Positions 55,256 through 64,000 of a stretch of DNA of 64,000 bases are shown in pieces. The translations under genes and the position numbers were made by a program. Under the pieces are notes generated by a model. It was not told the DNA's origin. It saw nothing but the letters and a program-made list of their open reading frames with translations, and did not search any database. The first letter of the stretch is position 1; every line of letters starts with the position of its first letter. Source of the stretch: Torymus aiolomorphi (lineage: Eukaryota; Arthropoda; Insecta; Hymenoptera; Torymidae); the NCBI GenBank assembly GCA_036365515.1, contig CM070877.1, positions 68,310,022 through 68,374,021 of the forward strand, written 5' to 3'.

Positions 55256-55606
55256 TACATTTTATGAAACGTGCTCTATGCAGCGACAACTGCCAGTCAA
55301 AGAGAAAATACTTAAACAATCTCGACTTTATATACTAAACGTTTTGCATGTGTTAGTAAGAAAAGGTGTGACATAGCAAACGACCGAAGTGGGGCGCGAG
55401 TCAATACGTGTAATTAAGCGTATACTTTATAGGAGTATTAGGGGTACATGGAGTATAGTGGATCTTACTTAGCCTTTCGTTAGAATACGTCTATAGTACA
55501 CTTAGTCTATACTACTATACATATATCGACATTTCTCTATTTTTATGTGCTCCTAATACTGATTCCTCGCGCTAACCTTGGTTACATAACATTGGAGAGG
55601 TGGAAC

Positions 55607-55876
55607 TTAAATTTTATTTCTATGTATAAACGCTTTATAGTCATCATTTAATTTCATAGTGTCAGTCATCTTATTTGCAAATCGATTTTGCGAATGAATA
55701 TAAAACATTTCAGATAGAAGTCTGCAATCCATCCAGCTCTCTTTATCCAATATTTTTATTTTATTAAAATTAAAATTGTAATTTGTGTTACTAATATGTG
55801 TATATAAGGCGTTGTTATTATCATATTTCTGGCATCTTTTTTTATGTTCTTTAATTCTAATATCTAACTGACACAT
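55607..55876 (-). pseudogene. Penelope-like GIY-YIG C-terminal fragment (second family)
   Basis: 89 aa with RIKEHKKRCQKYDNNNALYT, DKESWMDCRLLSEMFYIHSQ and RFANKMTDTMKLND. This is the C-terminal helix pattern of Penelope-like endonucleases, distinct in sequence from the copy at 53959. The rest of that element is absent on this side. Confidence 0.6.
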
Positions 55877-55904
55877 TTTTATTTATTCTAATATCTAACC
55901 TGCA

Positions 55905-56390
55905 CATTTCTTATTAATTGTAGATTTTATAAAGTTTTTCCGAAACATTTAGATAACGAAGTAAAAAATATTCTTAATACTCATATGTTCTCTAAATTTG
56001 GCAAAAACCATATTAAAAAATTCAGTCAAAAAATCAAAAAACAAATTCTTAATCTTGAAATTAAAGATATTAACACCCACATTAGCTTCCTTGAAAAACA
56101 ATGTGCAAAATTAAATGAAAAAGCTTAGTAATATTGAAATGACAAATAGTTTTAATCATTTTTATTCAAATAAACTTGATGTTAGTGTCAGGAAATACAC
56201 AAAAATGTTAGAAAATAAATTGAAAAAACTATATGTGGTGAAATACAAAAAACCTAGAATAAAAAGTAGCTATTTTAAGTATGCAGACAATAAAAACATT
56301 CATTATACTACGCAGGTCAATCACCTACTAGTAAGGAATAATAGACAGGTTGATGACCCTTTTGAAAATAGTACAAACAGATGGCTTATA
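55905..56390 (+). pseudogene. Penelope-like N-terminal fragment
   Basis: From about 55930 the frame reads FYKVFPKHLDNEVKNILNTH then KFSQKIKKQILNLEIKDINT up to TAG at 56130. An overlapping frame from 56115 continues with KKLSNIEMTNSFNHFYSNKL and TKMLENKLKKLYVVKYKK. This matches the helical N-terminal region that precedes the RT in some Penelope-like proteins. It ends before any RT motif. One frameshift lies near 56115. Confidence 0.5.
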
Positions 56391-56415
56391 AACTTAATAA
56401 ATATAGCTTATAACG

Positions 56416-56960
56416 GTCAGCGCGTGTGCGTGCGCATGTAAGTGTGTGTGTGCGTGTGTATGAGGCTCGAACTAGCCGAGCCTCGACACGCAGCTACGGC
56501 ACGCGGAAACCGAAACATGTAAACATCTTCCAACCTTTCGCGAAGGGCAAGGCCGGGAGATGCTCGTGCGTGCCGAGGAAGGAATTAGCCGGCAGTATCG
56601 CTTTTGCCGCAGCAGAGGATAGCTGCCTAAATTCTGTGTTGAACGAGAGAGAGTCGCGTGCGTGCCCCGATGCAGAGAGAGAGAGAGAGAGAGCATCGGC
56701 AGAGAGTGCGAGAGAGAGAGAGAGCACCGCGGTCGAGAGCCAGCTACGGCTGAGCCGCCTCCCGGATGCGAGTGAGAGAGAGAGAGAGAGAGAGAGGCGA
56801 GGCGCACTGCAGCGAGAGCGAGAGAGAGCATCGCAGCCGAGAGCCAGCTACGGCCGAATCGACTCGCGGGAGCGAGTGAGAGAGAGAGAGAGAGAGGCGA
56901 GGCGCACGGCTGCGGCTGCTAACGAAAGCAGCCGACGAACAGTGGGCGCAAACGTCAAAG
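56416..56960. repeat. GA-rich microsatellite block
   Basis: (GA)n tracts at about 56674-56692, 56709-56724, 56773-56794 and 56876-56895 occur in repeats of a ~110-base unit (GCGAGGCGCAC and GAGAGCCAGCTACGGC appear twice). Long apparent ORFs rich in Arg/Glu or Leu/Ser here are artefacts. Confidence 0.8.
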
Positions 56961-58210
56961 AAATGGTCAAAGTATCGGCTTCACGTGAATTTTGCATGAA
57001 AACTATTAATGACAGCAGATTTGGACTCCTTTTATAGAATTTTCTCAGAAACCGTTTCCCCCAAATATCTGTATAATGATTATTAACATGAAATCGTTGC
57101 AGTTTTAGAGCATTATCACGAAAATTTGGTATACCTGTTCAGTGTTCAGTTGACATATATTAGACGAACACCTATGGGGTTTTCATATATGGGAGCGTCC
57201 AGCAGAAACGAGCCACCGAGCGCGTGCGGTGCCTTTTTTCGCGTAAAAGGCGCTCTGTTTAACTCGCTCATAATCGTATGCCGCGTCTTTGAAAAAAAAA
57301 CCAAGGACCTATATCGATAGATTTTTTTCTGCTCTTTCCAATTGCGCCATTGTTTTTATTGCGAAACGCGTTCTTTCGGACGAAAACTCGAGTTGAATAT
57401 TGAAAGCCATTTTTCTCAAAGTATATCATGTTTTTTTTTTTCAAAATAAACTACACCATTGGAAAGTACAACTCTTAAGCTTCAAAACCCTATCTTGGAG
57501 AAGTTGGAGAAATAAAGGGTTTAAAAGTAACAACATGAAAAAGACAGCGCCGAGGGTCCGCGCGAGCCCCTCGCGCCCGTGCGTACAGCACTTTTAAGTG
57601 CACGCTCGATTCAATTCGCTAATAATCGTGTACCAAGTCTCTGAAAAAAGAACTAAGGGCATATATCGATAGATTTTTTCCTGCTCTTTCCAATGGTGCT
57701 ATTATTTTTATTCCGAAATGCTTCCTTCTAGTTGAAAATTTCATTTGAATGTTTAAACTCTATTTTTTCAATAAAATATCAGTCTTTTCTTCAAAATGAA
57801 TTATATTCTTCAAAAGTACAAACAAGTCTTAAACTATAAAATATTATATTTTTAAGTTGAAACATAAAAAGTTAAAAAATAGTAAGATCAAAAAGACAGC
57901 GGCTGCCCGAACTTTTTACTCTATGCTCAAGGGCGGATTAGTACACGCGATGTGCTATTTCGCCCTTTCTTTTTTGTAAATATGAAATGTTTTGTAACTT
58001 ACAATGCCAATGCGTGGACATCATTTTGTGGATCTAGTTGTAACAGTTAGTATAATATTACAATGAACTTGGTTCATTTATATAACAAAATTTGAAAAAC
58101 ATAATATATTAAACATAAAAATATCCATGAACGCACTGAAAGCAGTGAAACAGAAATTTAAAATAACCTTATAGATTGTTTAATCTGGCATAACAATATT
58201 ACCTTTTCCT

Positions 58211-58495
58211 TTAAATTCTAATTTTTTTACATTTTTTTGATTTTATAAGAATTGTCCTTTTTGCGACATCCGCTTCTTTCTTTGCTTGAGTTTTAAGTAC
58301 TTTTTCTTTTTTGATCGGTGGATATAATTGAGAATCTTCTGACGCTGAAAATCTTTTAAGTTCTAACTTTTTGGCATCATTTAATAATTTAATACCATGA
58401 AACAATTGAGTTCCAGGTATTATCTTAGCTGAGGTTAGCCTGTTTTGTAGCTTTTCTGTAGCCTTTAAGTAATCATCTTTTGATGAAAAAAGCAC
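58211..58495 (-). pseudogene. Truncated ORF of the long-TIR element, copy 2
   Basis: 94 aa nearly identical to the C-terminal part of the protein at 22898-23428 (FSSKDDYLKATEKLQNRLTS, KKEADVAKRTILIKSKKCKK). Its N-terminal part is interrupted by the mariner insertion at 58551 and an upstream stop. Confidence 0.6.
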
Positions 58496-59274
58496 TCAAT
58501 ATTTTTGAAATACTCAGTTACCCATTTGTATAAATCTTGGGGCGTCAATATACACGGTGACCCATTTTAATCGCTACACCCGGATTTTTCGGATCCTAAG
58601 ACAGATAGGAAAAAATGATTCAGACAAAAGTTGTAGGGGACGAAGGGGGCCAAACGATGGTCCTAACAGCTTTGACCTTGAACTTGACCTTCAAGGTTAT
58701 TTCAAGGTCAAGTGGTTTTTTTTAATAGGAACACCTATTTTTGACCCCGGATTCGGAAAGAGCGGGAAATTTTACGTTCAAAATCATATTGAGACATTTT
58801 TTTTCAATGTCATTTCAAGGTCATTTCAAGGCCAAATGAAGGTCGAACTCCGAAAAATCCATTTTAAGTCGTTTTTTCCATGAGTCACAGGCTTAAGTGG
58901 TTCAAACTGATCGTAGGTTTAATAGGGAAACCCACACACCCAAAACTTTCTCATCCTAGTAAACAAATATCAAACTTGCACATCCGAACCCCATGCTCTT
59001 CATAGCCTCACATGCTAAACTGTTACACCAGACATCCCCCAGTCCCACACATCTCTACCCCATGTCTGATGTTTGTTTAACGGAAACTTCAAGATCATTA
59101 AAGCTTCTGTTGTAAATGTGTCAACCTTACGTTTAGCGCTACCCAGAAACAATGACGTGGACGTAGTAAGGATTGTTTCCTTTGGGGTGCTTGATTAAAG
59201 TGAGTCCCCTTGCCTCTCACTGTTCAGGGTGCTTGATTTAAGTGAGTCCCTTCGCCTCTCACTTATGTGTTTAT

Positions 59275-60306
59275 CTAACCTCGAAGAAAATGTTCGAAAT
59301 TACGACCATTTGCTTCCAGGCACATAGTCAAACGCCTTTGGAAGTGGCGAACGGTGTTTAGCAAAGTTTGCCTTGGAATGGCAGCGCATGCTCGACGAAT
59401 TCTGTCCATCATGTCTACTCTTGTGGTGGGCCTTTCCTCTAAAACGGCATTTTTTAAATACCCCCATAAGTAAAAGTCTGGTGATGTAAGATCTGGTGAG
59501 CAAGCAGGCCATTCAACCGGACCACCTCGACCAATCCATCTGTTACCATACTGCTCATTCAAAAAAGTCCTGACAATTCGAGCGAAATGTGGCGTTGCGC
59601 CGTCCTGCTGGAGCCACATTCTTCGTCGCGTTTCTAAGTCAACATCTTCCATCAATACAGGTAGTTCATCTCTTATTAGCGTTAAGTACGTGTGTTCATT
59701 AACATTTTCTTCGAAAAAATAAGGGCCAATCACACATCCATTAATAATCCCACACCATACCATAATACTCCATCGTCTTTGATGGTTTACAGTTCTGACC
59801 CAATGAGGATTAACATCAGACCAGTAATGACAATTATGTCTATTCAATTCCCCATCACTTTGAAATTTTGCCTCATCAGAAAAAAGAACAAAATTAAAAA
59901 AGTCTGGATCATTTTCTATCATTTGTAAAGCCCATTGGCAAAACACAATACCCTGTTGAAAATGAGCAAACTGTAGCTCTTGGACCAGAGTAATATGATA
60001 CGCATGATATCTAAGCACCTTCATAATTCTTAAAAATGTACTTTTTGGAAGACCGATTTCCCTTTCGATTCGACGAGCGCTTATCTGTGGGTCAAGATGA
60101 ATTATTGCCAGAATAGTCACAACCCGATTATCATTTTCATCATATTGATGGCGCCTACGTTGACGAACCATGTGTCCACCACGAGCTCTTTGAGTTAAAC
60201 GTCTGATAGCCATAGCGTCAGGGTGTCGTCTGTCTGGATAGCGTTCAGCATAAATTCTTGCCGCAGCACGATAATTACTTCGGCTTTCTCCTAAAGCCAA
60301 CATCAT
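59275..60306 (-). CDS. DD41D mariner-type transposase, left copy (N-terminus shortened)
   Basis: 343 aa, intact from MMLALGESRSNYRAAARIYA. It lacks the first 11 residues of the right copy because the arm ends there. Helix-turn-helix region includes ARRIEREIGLPKSTFLRIMK. Catalytic D in LFSDEAKFQSDGEL, D in MWLQQDGATPH, D in SPDLTSPDFYLWG, the last two 41 residues apart. Differences from the right copy are few (for example NEHTY versus NQHTY, RRRMW versus RRKMW). Near-identity shows very recent duplication. Confidence 0.88.
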   Translation of the reverse strand: MMLALGESRSNYRAAARIYAERYPDRRHPDAMAIRRLTQRARGGHMVRQRRRHQYDENDNRVVTILAIIHLDPQISARRIEREIGLPKSTFLRIMKVLRYHAYHITLVQELQFAHFQQGIVFCQWALQMIENDPDFFNFVLFSDEAKFQSDGELNRHNCHYWSDVNPHWVRTVNHQRRWSIMVWCGIINGCVIGPYFFEENVNEHTYLTLIRDELPVLMEDVDLETRRRMWLQQDGATPHFARIVRTFLNEQYGNRWIGRGGPVEWPACSPDLTSPDFYLWGYLKNAVLEERPTTRVDMMDRIRRACAAIPRQTLLNTVRHFQRRLTMCLEANGRNFEHFLRG

Positions 60307-60780
60307 TGAAAGTTATGAGTAAATTAAAGATATGAGCTGTAAAAAAATGTCATTGTTTAAAAAGAAAAGTCATAACTTTCAAAAGAATAAAGATACAACA
60401 TTTCTTTTTTGTACAAAAATCTTGACGGAACAGAAATTATTTGTAAATGTGCCTTTAATGATTACATTATCAATATTAGTATTTCTCAAGTTTGAACGGC
60501 AATAATTTACAATATTTAAAATAAAAGCAAGTTTTAGTATTATGTGCAGTTCAAATTAGAAATAATTTAATGATTATTACTTTATTATAAAACTTACAAT
60601 TACAAAAGTGTGACAATCGGAGTACTTTTGGCAAATACACTTAGTCAGATAAAGTTACCATAATTTAGGAACATTTTTCTTTTTTGGTCGCGACCGTATA
60701 CGGGCAAATATTATAATTATTAATATTTTTTATACCATTTCACTATTCAAATTTAATAGTAATTAATAGCTGGCTCTGAA

Positions 60781-61845
60781 ATGGCTGACTATCCGCCCAA
60801 CGAGATCGTTGACATGATGTTGGCTTTAGGAGAAAGCCGAAGTAATTATCGTGCTGCGGCAAGAATTTATGCTGAACGCTATCCAGACAGACGACACCCT
60901 GACGCTATGGCTATCAGACGTTTAACTCAAAGAGCTCGTGGTGGACACATGGTTCGTCAACGTAGGCGCCATCAATATGATGAAAATGATAATCGGGTTG
61001 TGACTATTCTGGCAATAATTCATCTTGACCCACAGATAAGCGCTCGTCGAATCGAAAGGGAAATCGGTCTTCCAAAAAGTACATTTTTAAGAATTATGAA
61101 GGTGCTTAGATATCATGCGTATCATATTACTCTGGTCCAAGAGCTACAGTTTGCTCATTTTCAACAGCGTATTGTGTTTTGCCAATGGGCTTTACAAATG
61201 ATAGAAAATGATCCAGACTTTTTCAATTTTGTTCTTTTTTCTGATGAGGCAAAATTTCAAAGTGATGGGGAATTGAATAGACATAATTGTCATTACTGGT
61301 CTGATGTTAATCCTCATTGGGTCAGAACTGTAAACCATCAAAGACGATGGAGTATTATGGTATGGTGTGGGATTATTAATGGATGTGTGATTGGCCCTTA
61401 TTTTTTCGAAGAAAATGTTAATCAACACACGTACTTAACGCTAATAAGAGATGAACTACCTGTATTGATGGAAGATGTTGACTTAGAAACGCGACGAAAA
61501 ATGTGGCTCCAGCAGGACGGCGCAACACCACATTTCGCTCGAATTGTCAGGACTTTTTTGAATGAGCAGTATGGTAACAGATGGATTGGTCGAGGTGGTC
61601 CGGTTGAATGGCCTGCTTGCTCACCAGATCTTACATCACCAGATTTTTACTTATGGGGGTATTTAAAAAATGCCGTTTTAGAGGAAAGGCCCACCACAAG
61701 AGTAGACATGATGGACAGAATTCGTCGAGCATGCGCTGCCATTCCAAGGCAAACTTTGCTAAACACCGTTCGCCACTTCCAAAGGCGTTTGACTATGTGC
61801 CTGGAAGCAAATGGTCGTAATTTCGAACATTTTCTTCGAGGTTAG
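60781..61845 (+). CDS. DD41D mariner-type transposase, right copy
   Basis: 354 aa, intact, starting MADYPPNEIVDMMLALGESR. A paired-like DNA-binding region comes first (LTQRARGGHMVRQRRRHQYD, ISARRIEREIGLPKSTFLRI). The DDE_3-type catalytic core has D155 (FSDEAKF), D246 (QQDGATPHFA) and D288 (TSPDFYLWGYLKN). D246 to D288 leaves 41 residues, the DD41D spacing of the rosa/Visitor-type mariner relatives. RGGPVEWPACSPDLTSPD is a family signature. All catalytic residues are present and there is no frame damage, so it may encode active enzyme. Confidence 0.9.
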   Translation: MADYPPNEIVDMMLALGESRSNYRAAARIYAERYPDRRHPDAMAIRRLTQRARGGHMVRQRRRHQYDENDNRVVTILAIIHLDPQISARRIEREIGLPKSTFLRIMKVLRYHAYHITLVQELQFAHFQQRIVFCQWALQMIENDPDFFNFVLFSDEAKFQSDGELNRHNCHYWSDVNPHWVRTVNHQRRWSIMVWCGIINGCVIGPYFFEENVNQHTYLTLIRDELPVLMEDVDLETRRKMWLQQDGATPHFARIVRTFLNEQYGNRWIGRGGPVEWPACSPDLTSPDFYLWGYLKNAVLEERPTTRVDMMDRIRRACAAIPRQTLLNTVRHFQRRLTMCLEANGRNFEHFLRG

Positions 61846-61849
61846 ATAA

Positions 61850-62104
61850 ACACATAAGTGAGAGGCGAAGGGACTCACTTAAATCAAGCACCCTGAACAG
61901 TGAGAGGCAAGGGGACTCACTTTAATCAAGCACCCCGATCAGTGAGAGGCGAAGGGACTCACTTAAATCAAGCACCCTGAACAGTGAGAGGCAAGGGGAC
62001 TCACTTTAATCAAGCACCCCGATCAGTGAGAGGCGAAGGGACTCACTTAAATCAAGCACCCTGAACAGTGAGAAGCAAGGGGACTCACTTTAATCAAGCA
62101 CCCC
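61850..62104. repeat. Subterminal tandem repeat (~47 bases) of the mariner
   Basis: Alternating units GTGAGAGGCGAAGGGACTCA and GTGAGAGGCAAGGGGACTCA joined by CTTAAATCAAGCACCCTGAA or CTTTAATCAAGCACCCCGAT, about six units. The left arm has only about two (59186-59266). The repeats probably bind transposase or expand by slippage. Confidence 0.8.
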
Positions 62105-63350
62105 AAAGGAAACAATCCTTACTGGGTCCACGTCATTGTTTCTGGGTAGCGCTAAACGTAAGGTTGACACATTTATAACAGAAGCTTTAATGATCTTGAA
62201 GTTTCCGTTAAACAAACATCAGACATGGGGTAGAGATGTGTGGGACTGGGGGATGTCTGGTGTAACAGTTTAGCATGTGAGGCTATGAAGAGCATGGGGT
62301 TCGGATGTGCAAGTTTGATATTTGTTTACTAGGATGTGAAAGTTTTGGGTGTGTGGGTTTCCCTATTAAACCTACGATCAGTTTGAACCACTTAAGCCTG
62401 TGACTCATGGAAAAAACGACTTAAAATGGATTTTTCGGAGTTCGACCTTCATTTGGCCTTGAAATGACCTTGAAATGACCTTGAAAAAAAATGTCTCAAT
62501 ATGATTTTGAACGTAAAATTTCCCGCTCTTTCCGAATCCGGGGTCAAAAATAGGTGTTCCTATTAAAAAAAACCACTTGACCTTGAAATAACCTTGAAGG
62601 TCAAGTTCAAGGTCAAAGCTGTTAGGACCATCGTTTGGCCCCCTTCGTCCCCTACAACTTTTGTCTGAATCATTTTTTCCTATCTGTCTTAGGATCCGAA
62701 AAATCCGGGTGTAGCGATTAAAATGGGTCACCGTGTATAATTGTCGGATACTTTCCGTAAACTTTCTCGTCTGGCATTGCTTTTCTCGGAAGCACCTATT
62801 CCATCACATGCATTTCGGAATAAAAATAATAGCACCATTGGAAAGAGCAGGAAAAAGTCTATCGATATATGTCCTTAGTTCTTTTTTCAGAGTCTTGGTA
62901 CACGATTATTAGCGAATTGAATAGAACGTGCACTTAAACGTGCCGTACGCACGGGCGCGAGGGGCTCGCGCGGGCCCTCGGCGCTGTCTTTTTCATGTTG
63001 TTACTTTTAAACCCTTTATTTCTCCAACTTCTCCAAGATAGGGTTTTGAAGCTTAAGAGTTGTACTTTCCAATGGTGTAGTTTATTTTGAAAAAAAACAT
63101 GATATACTTTGAGAAAAATGGCTTTCAATATTCAACTCGAGTTTTCGTCCGGAAGAACGCGTTTCGCAATAAAAACAATGGCGCAATTGGAAAGAGCAGG
63201 AAAAAATATATCGATATAGGTCCTTGGTTTTTTTTTTCGAAGACGGAGCATACGATTATGAACGAGTTAAACAGAGCGCCTTTTACGCGAAAAAAGGCAC
63301 CGTGCGCGCTCGGTGGCCCGTTTCTGCTGGACGCTCCCATATATTGTTTA

Positions 63351-64000
63351 ATATTCAGCTGCTTCTAAGATTTTCGACCAAGCTCTCGAGGTTAACAGGA
63401 CGCGAGCTCTCGTCTTGAGCAGCCAATCAGCTGGCGTGTTATTGCCGCCCCCCAAAATCGTGAGATTCCCTTCGCGGGCTCGTCATCGCGTCGCTATACG
63501 CTTTGCTTTCAGTTTTCGCTCGGAGAGCATGCAAGGACACTATACTCCCTGTCAACTCTCTAGACACACACACACAATCACGCACACTACAGATTGTAGC
63601 ACACGGCAAACAATAAAGGCTAGGCGTTGTTTTTTGTATCTAAAGCTTGTGTGATTACTGGCAACCCCAACTTCCTAATAATTCCATCTCAACAATAAAC
63701 ATTTATTGGTCCTTCGAGACGGATCGTGTGTGTGTGTGTAAGCTCATCGAGCGAGTGACTACGGTGATTAGCGGGCAGCGTCGTCTCTACATCAGTGAGA
63801 CAAAGCCACCAGAGAGAAAGCCCGCAGAAGTCCGTTTTCCGGATCGCGGCACGTGCGCATCAAGCACGAGAACCTTCCACTGCTCCGGAAATCACCATTC
63901 TCTGCTGCACTCCAGCCAGTTTCGGCCCAGACGACGCGGGTAAGCAGCCACTGCATCGTCGCACAAAATCATTCGCTGCAAGACTCAGGCGAGCAACGTC
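63351..64000. other. Possible LTR/leader of a BEL/Pao-like element
   Basis: GC-balanced sequence with CAATAAAGGC near 63612, then CAACAATAAACATTTATTGG and TCCTTCGAGACGGATCGTGT (63692-63730). A TTGGTCCTTCG-type stretch just after an LTR-like end is known from insect BEL/Pao leaders. No coding frame can be assigned before the window ends. Low certainty. Confidence 0.25.

Larger units (their letters stand above)
58553..62735. mobile_element. Inverted dimer of a DD41D mariner
   Basis: Outer ends CACGGTGACCC and GGGTCACCGTG are exact inverses, flanked by TA on both sides (58551-58552, 62736-62737). Left and right arms (about 58553-60306 and 60820-62735) are nearly identical reverse complements including one transposase each. 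The centre (60307-60780) is single-copy and supplies the start of the right gene. The empty site is seen in the paralogous element near 23080-23100. So the dimer moved, or was created, as one unit at this site. Confidence 0.9.
57188..63350. mobile_element. Long-TIR DNA element, copy 2, split by a mariner dimer
   Basis: TIRs at 57188-57600 and 62935-63350 match those at 22511-24448 (GGGAGCGTCCAGCAGAAACG and its complement). The interior is inverted relative to copy 1. The small ORF survives as 58211-58495 on the minus strand. A 4183-base mariner dimer sits inside (58553-62735), with TA duplicated. Right of the insertion, sequence joins CACATGCATTTCGGAATAAA, which shows an internal deletion next to the TIR. 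Confidence 0.8.

Noticed and set aside
56426..57037. 203-aa Arg/Glu-rich ORF
   Set aside because: GA-repeat-driven low complexity, with an equally open frame on the other strand.
59300..59512. 70-aa frame inside the mariner (also at 61608-61820)
   Set aside because: Out-of-frame shadow of the transposase, present in both arms simply because the arms are duplicates.
1..64000. tRNA or rRNA genes
   Set aside because: No cloverleaf-like or conserved rRNA stretch was recognised by eye; a tRNAscan or rRNA model search would be needed to exclude them fully.

Overview
The window is eukaryotic, A+T-rich and dominated by transposable elements. The only convincing host-gene piece is one CAP-Gly exon (51598-51795) with good splice sites. 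It resembles the C-terminal CAP-Gly domain of insect kinesin-73/KIF13. Together with the transposon families (Polinton/Maverick, Penelope-like elements, BEL/Pao and Ty3/gypsy remnants, a DD41D mariner, a pogo-like DDE element, several fold-back MITEs) this suggests an insect, plausibly a parasitoid hymenopteran. The order cannot be proven from the sequence.

Layout. 1-700: minus-strand ORF1-like retroelement fragment running off the window. 1290-5250: a large imperfect palindrome carrying two inverted, broken copies of one arthropod transposon gene. 5268-6410: telomere-like GGGTTTAA minisatellite split by a fold-back MITE. 8100-9900: Penelope-like element (RT plus GIY-YIG remnant) between inverted repeats. 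9951-10143: two long hairpins. 10328-10801: BEL/Pao gag fragment. 11600-12760: microsatellite-rich DNA. 12758-15946: LINE with ORF1 (internal duplication) and ORF2 (endonuclease and part of the RT, 3' truncated). 17115-18290: gag-like zinc-knuckle fragment next to a MITE. 18560-20400: ~290-bp satellite. 20791-22368: broken pogo-like transposase. 22511-24448: element with ~410-bp TIRs and a small ORF.

26300-44410 is the centrepiece, an ~18-kb degenerate Polinton/Maverick, an endogenous virus-like element. In order it carries two minus-strand coiled-coil/CxxC genes, a three-exon spliced gene, protein-primed-type family B DNA polymerase, packaging ATPase, a small conserved basic protein, a 252-aa protein, DD35E integrase with chromodomain, penton-like minor capsid protein, a pX-like basic protein, a major capsid protein fused in frame to the C-terminal half of an adenovirus-type protease, and a further plus-strand gene. 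These genes would replicate (PolB), integrate (integrase), package (ATPase) and encapsidate (capsid proteins, protease) the element. Nearly all the hallmark genes have a stop, frameshift or deletion, so it is a fossil, though a young one, since the breaks are few.

Right of it lie tandem copies of the Polinton TIR (to ~45.1 kb), a Ty3/gypsy pol remnant on the minus strand, an 800-bp perfect-style palindrome (47008-47805) with TA target duplication, a possible LTR, the CAP-Gly exon, a nested 1.3-kb palindrome (51947-53244), Penelope-like fragments with hammerhead ribozyme cores (53.5-56.4 kb), GA microsatellites, and a second copy of the 410-bp-TIR element (57188-63350). That copy has been split by an inverted dimer of a DD41D mariner (58553-62735), whose empty site is preserved in the first copy near 23085.
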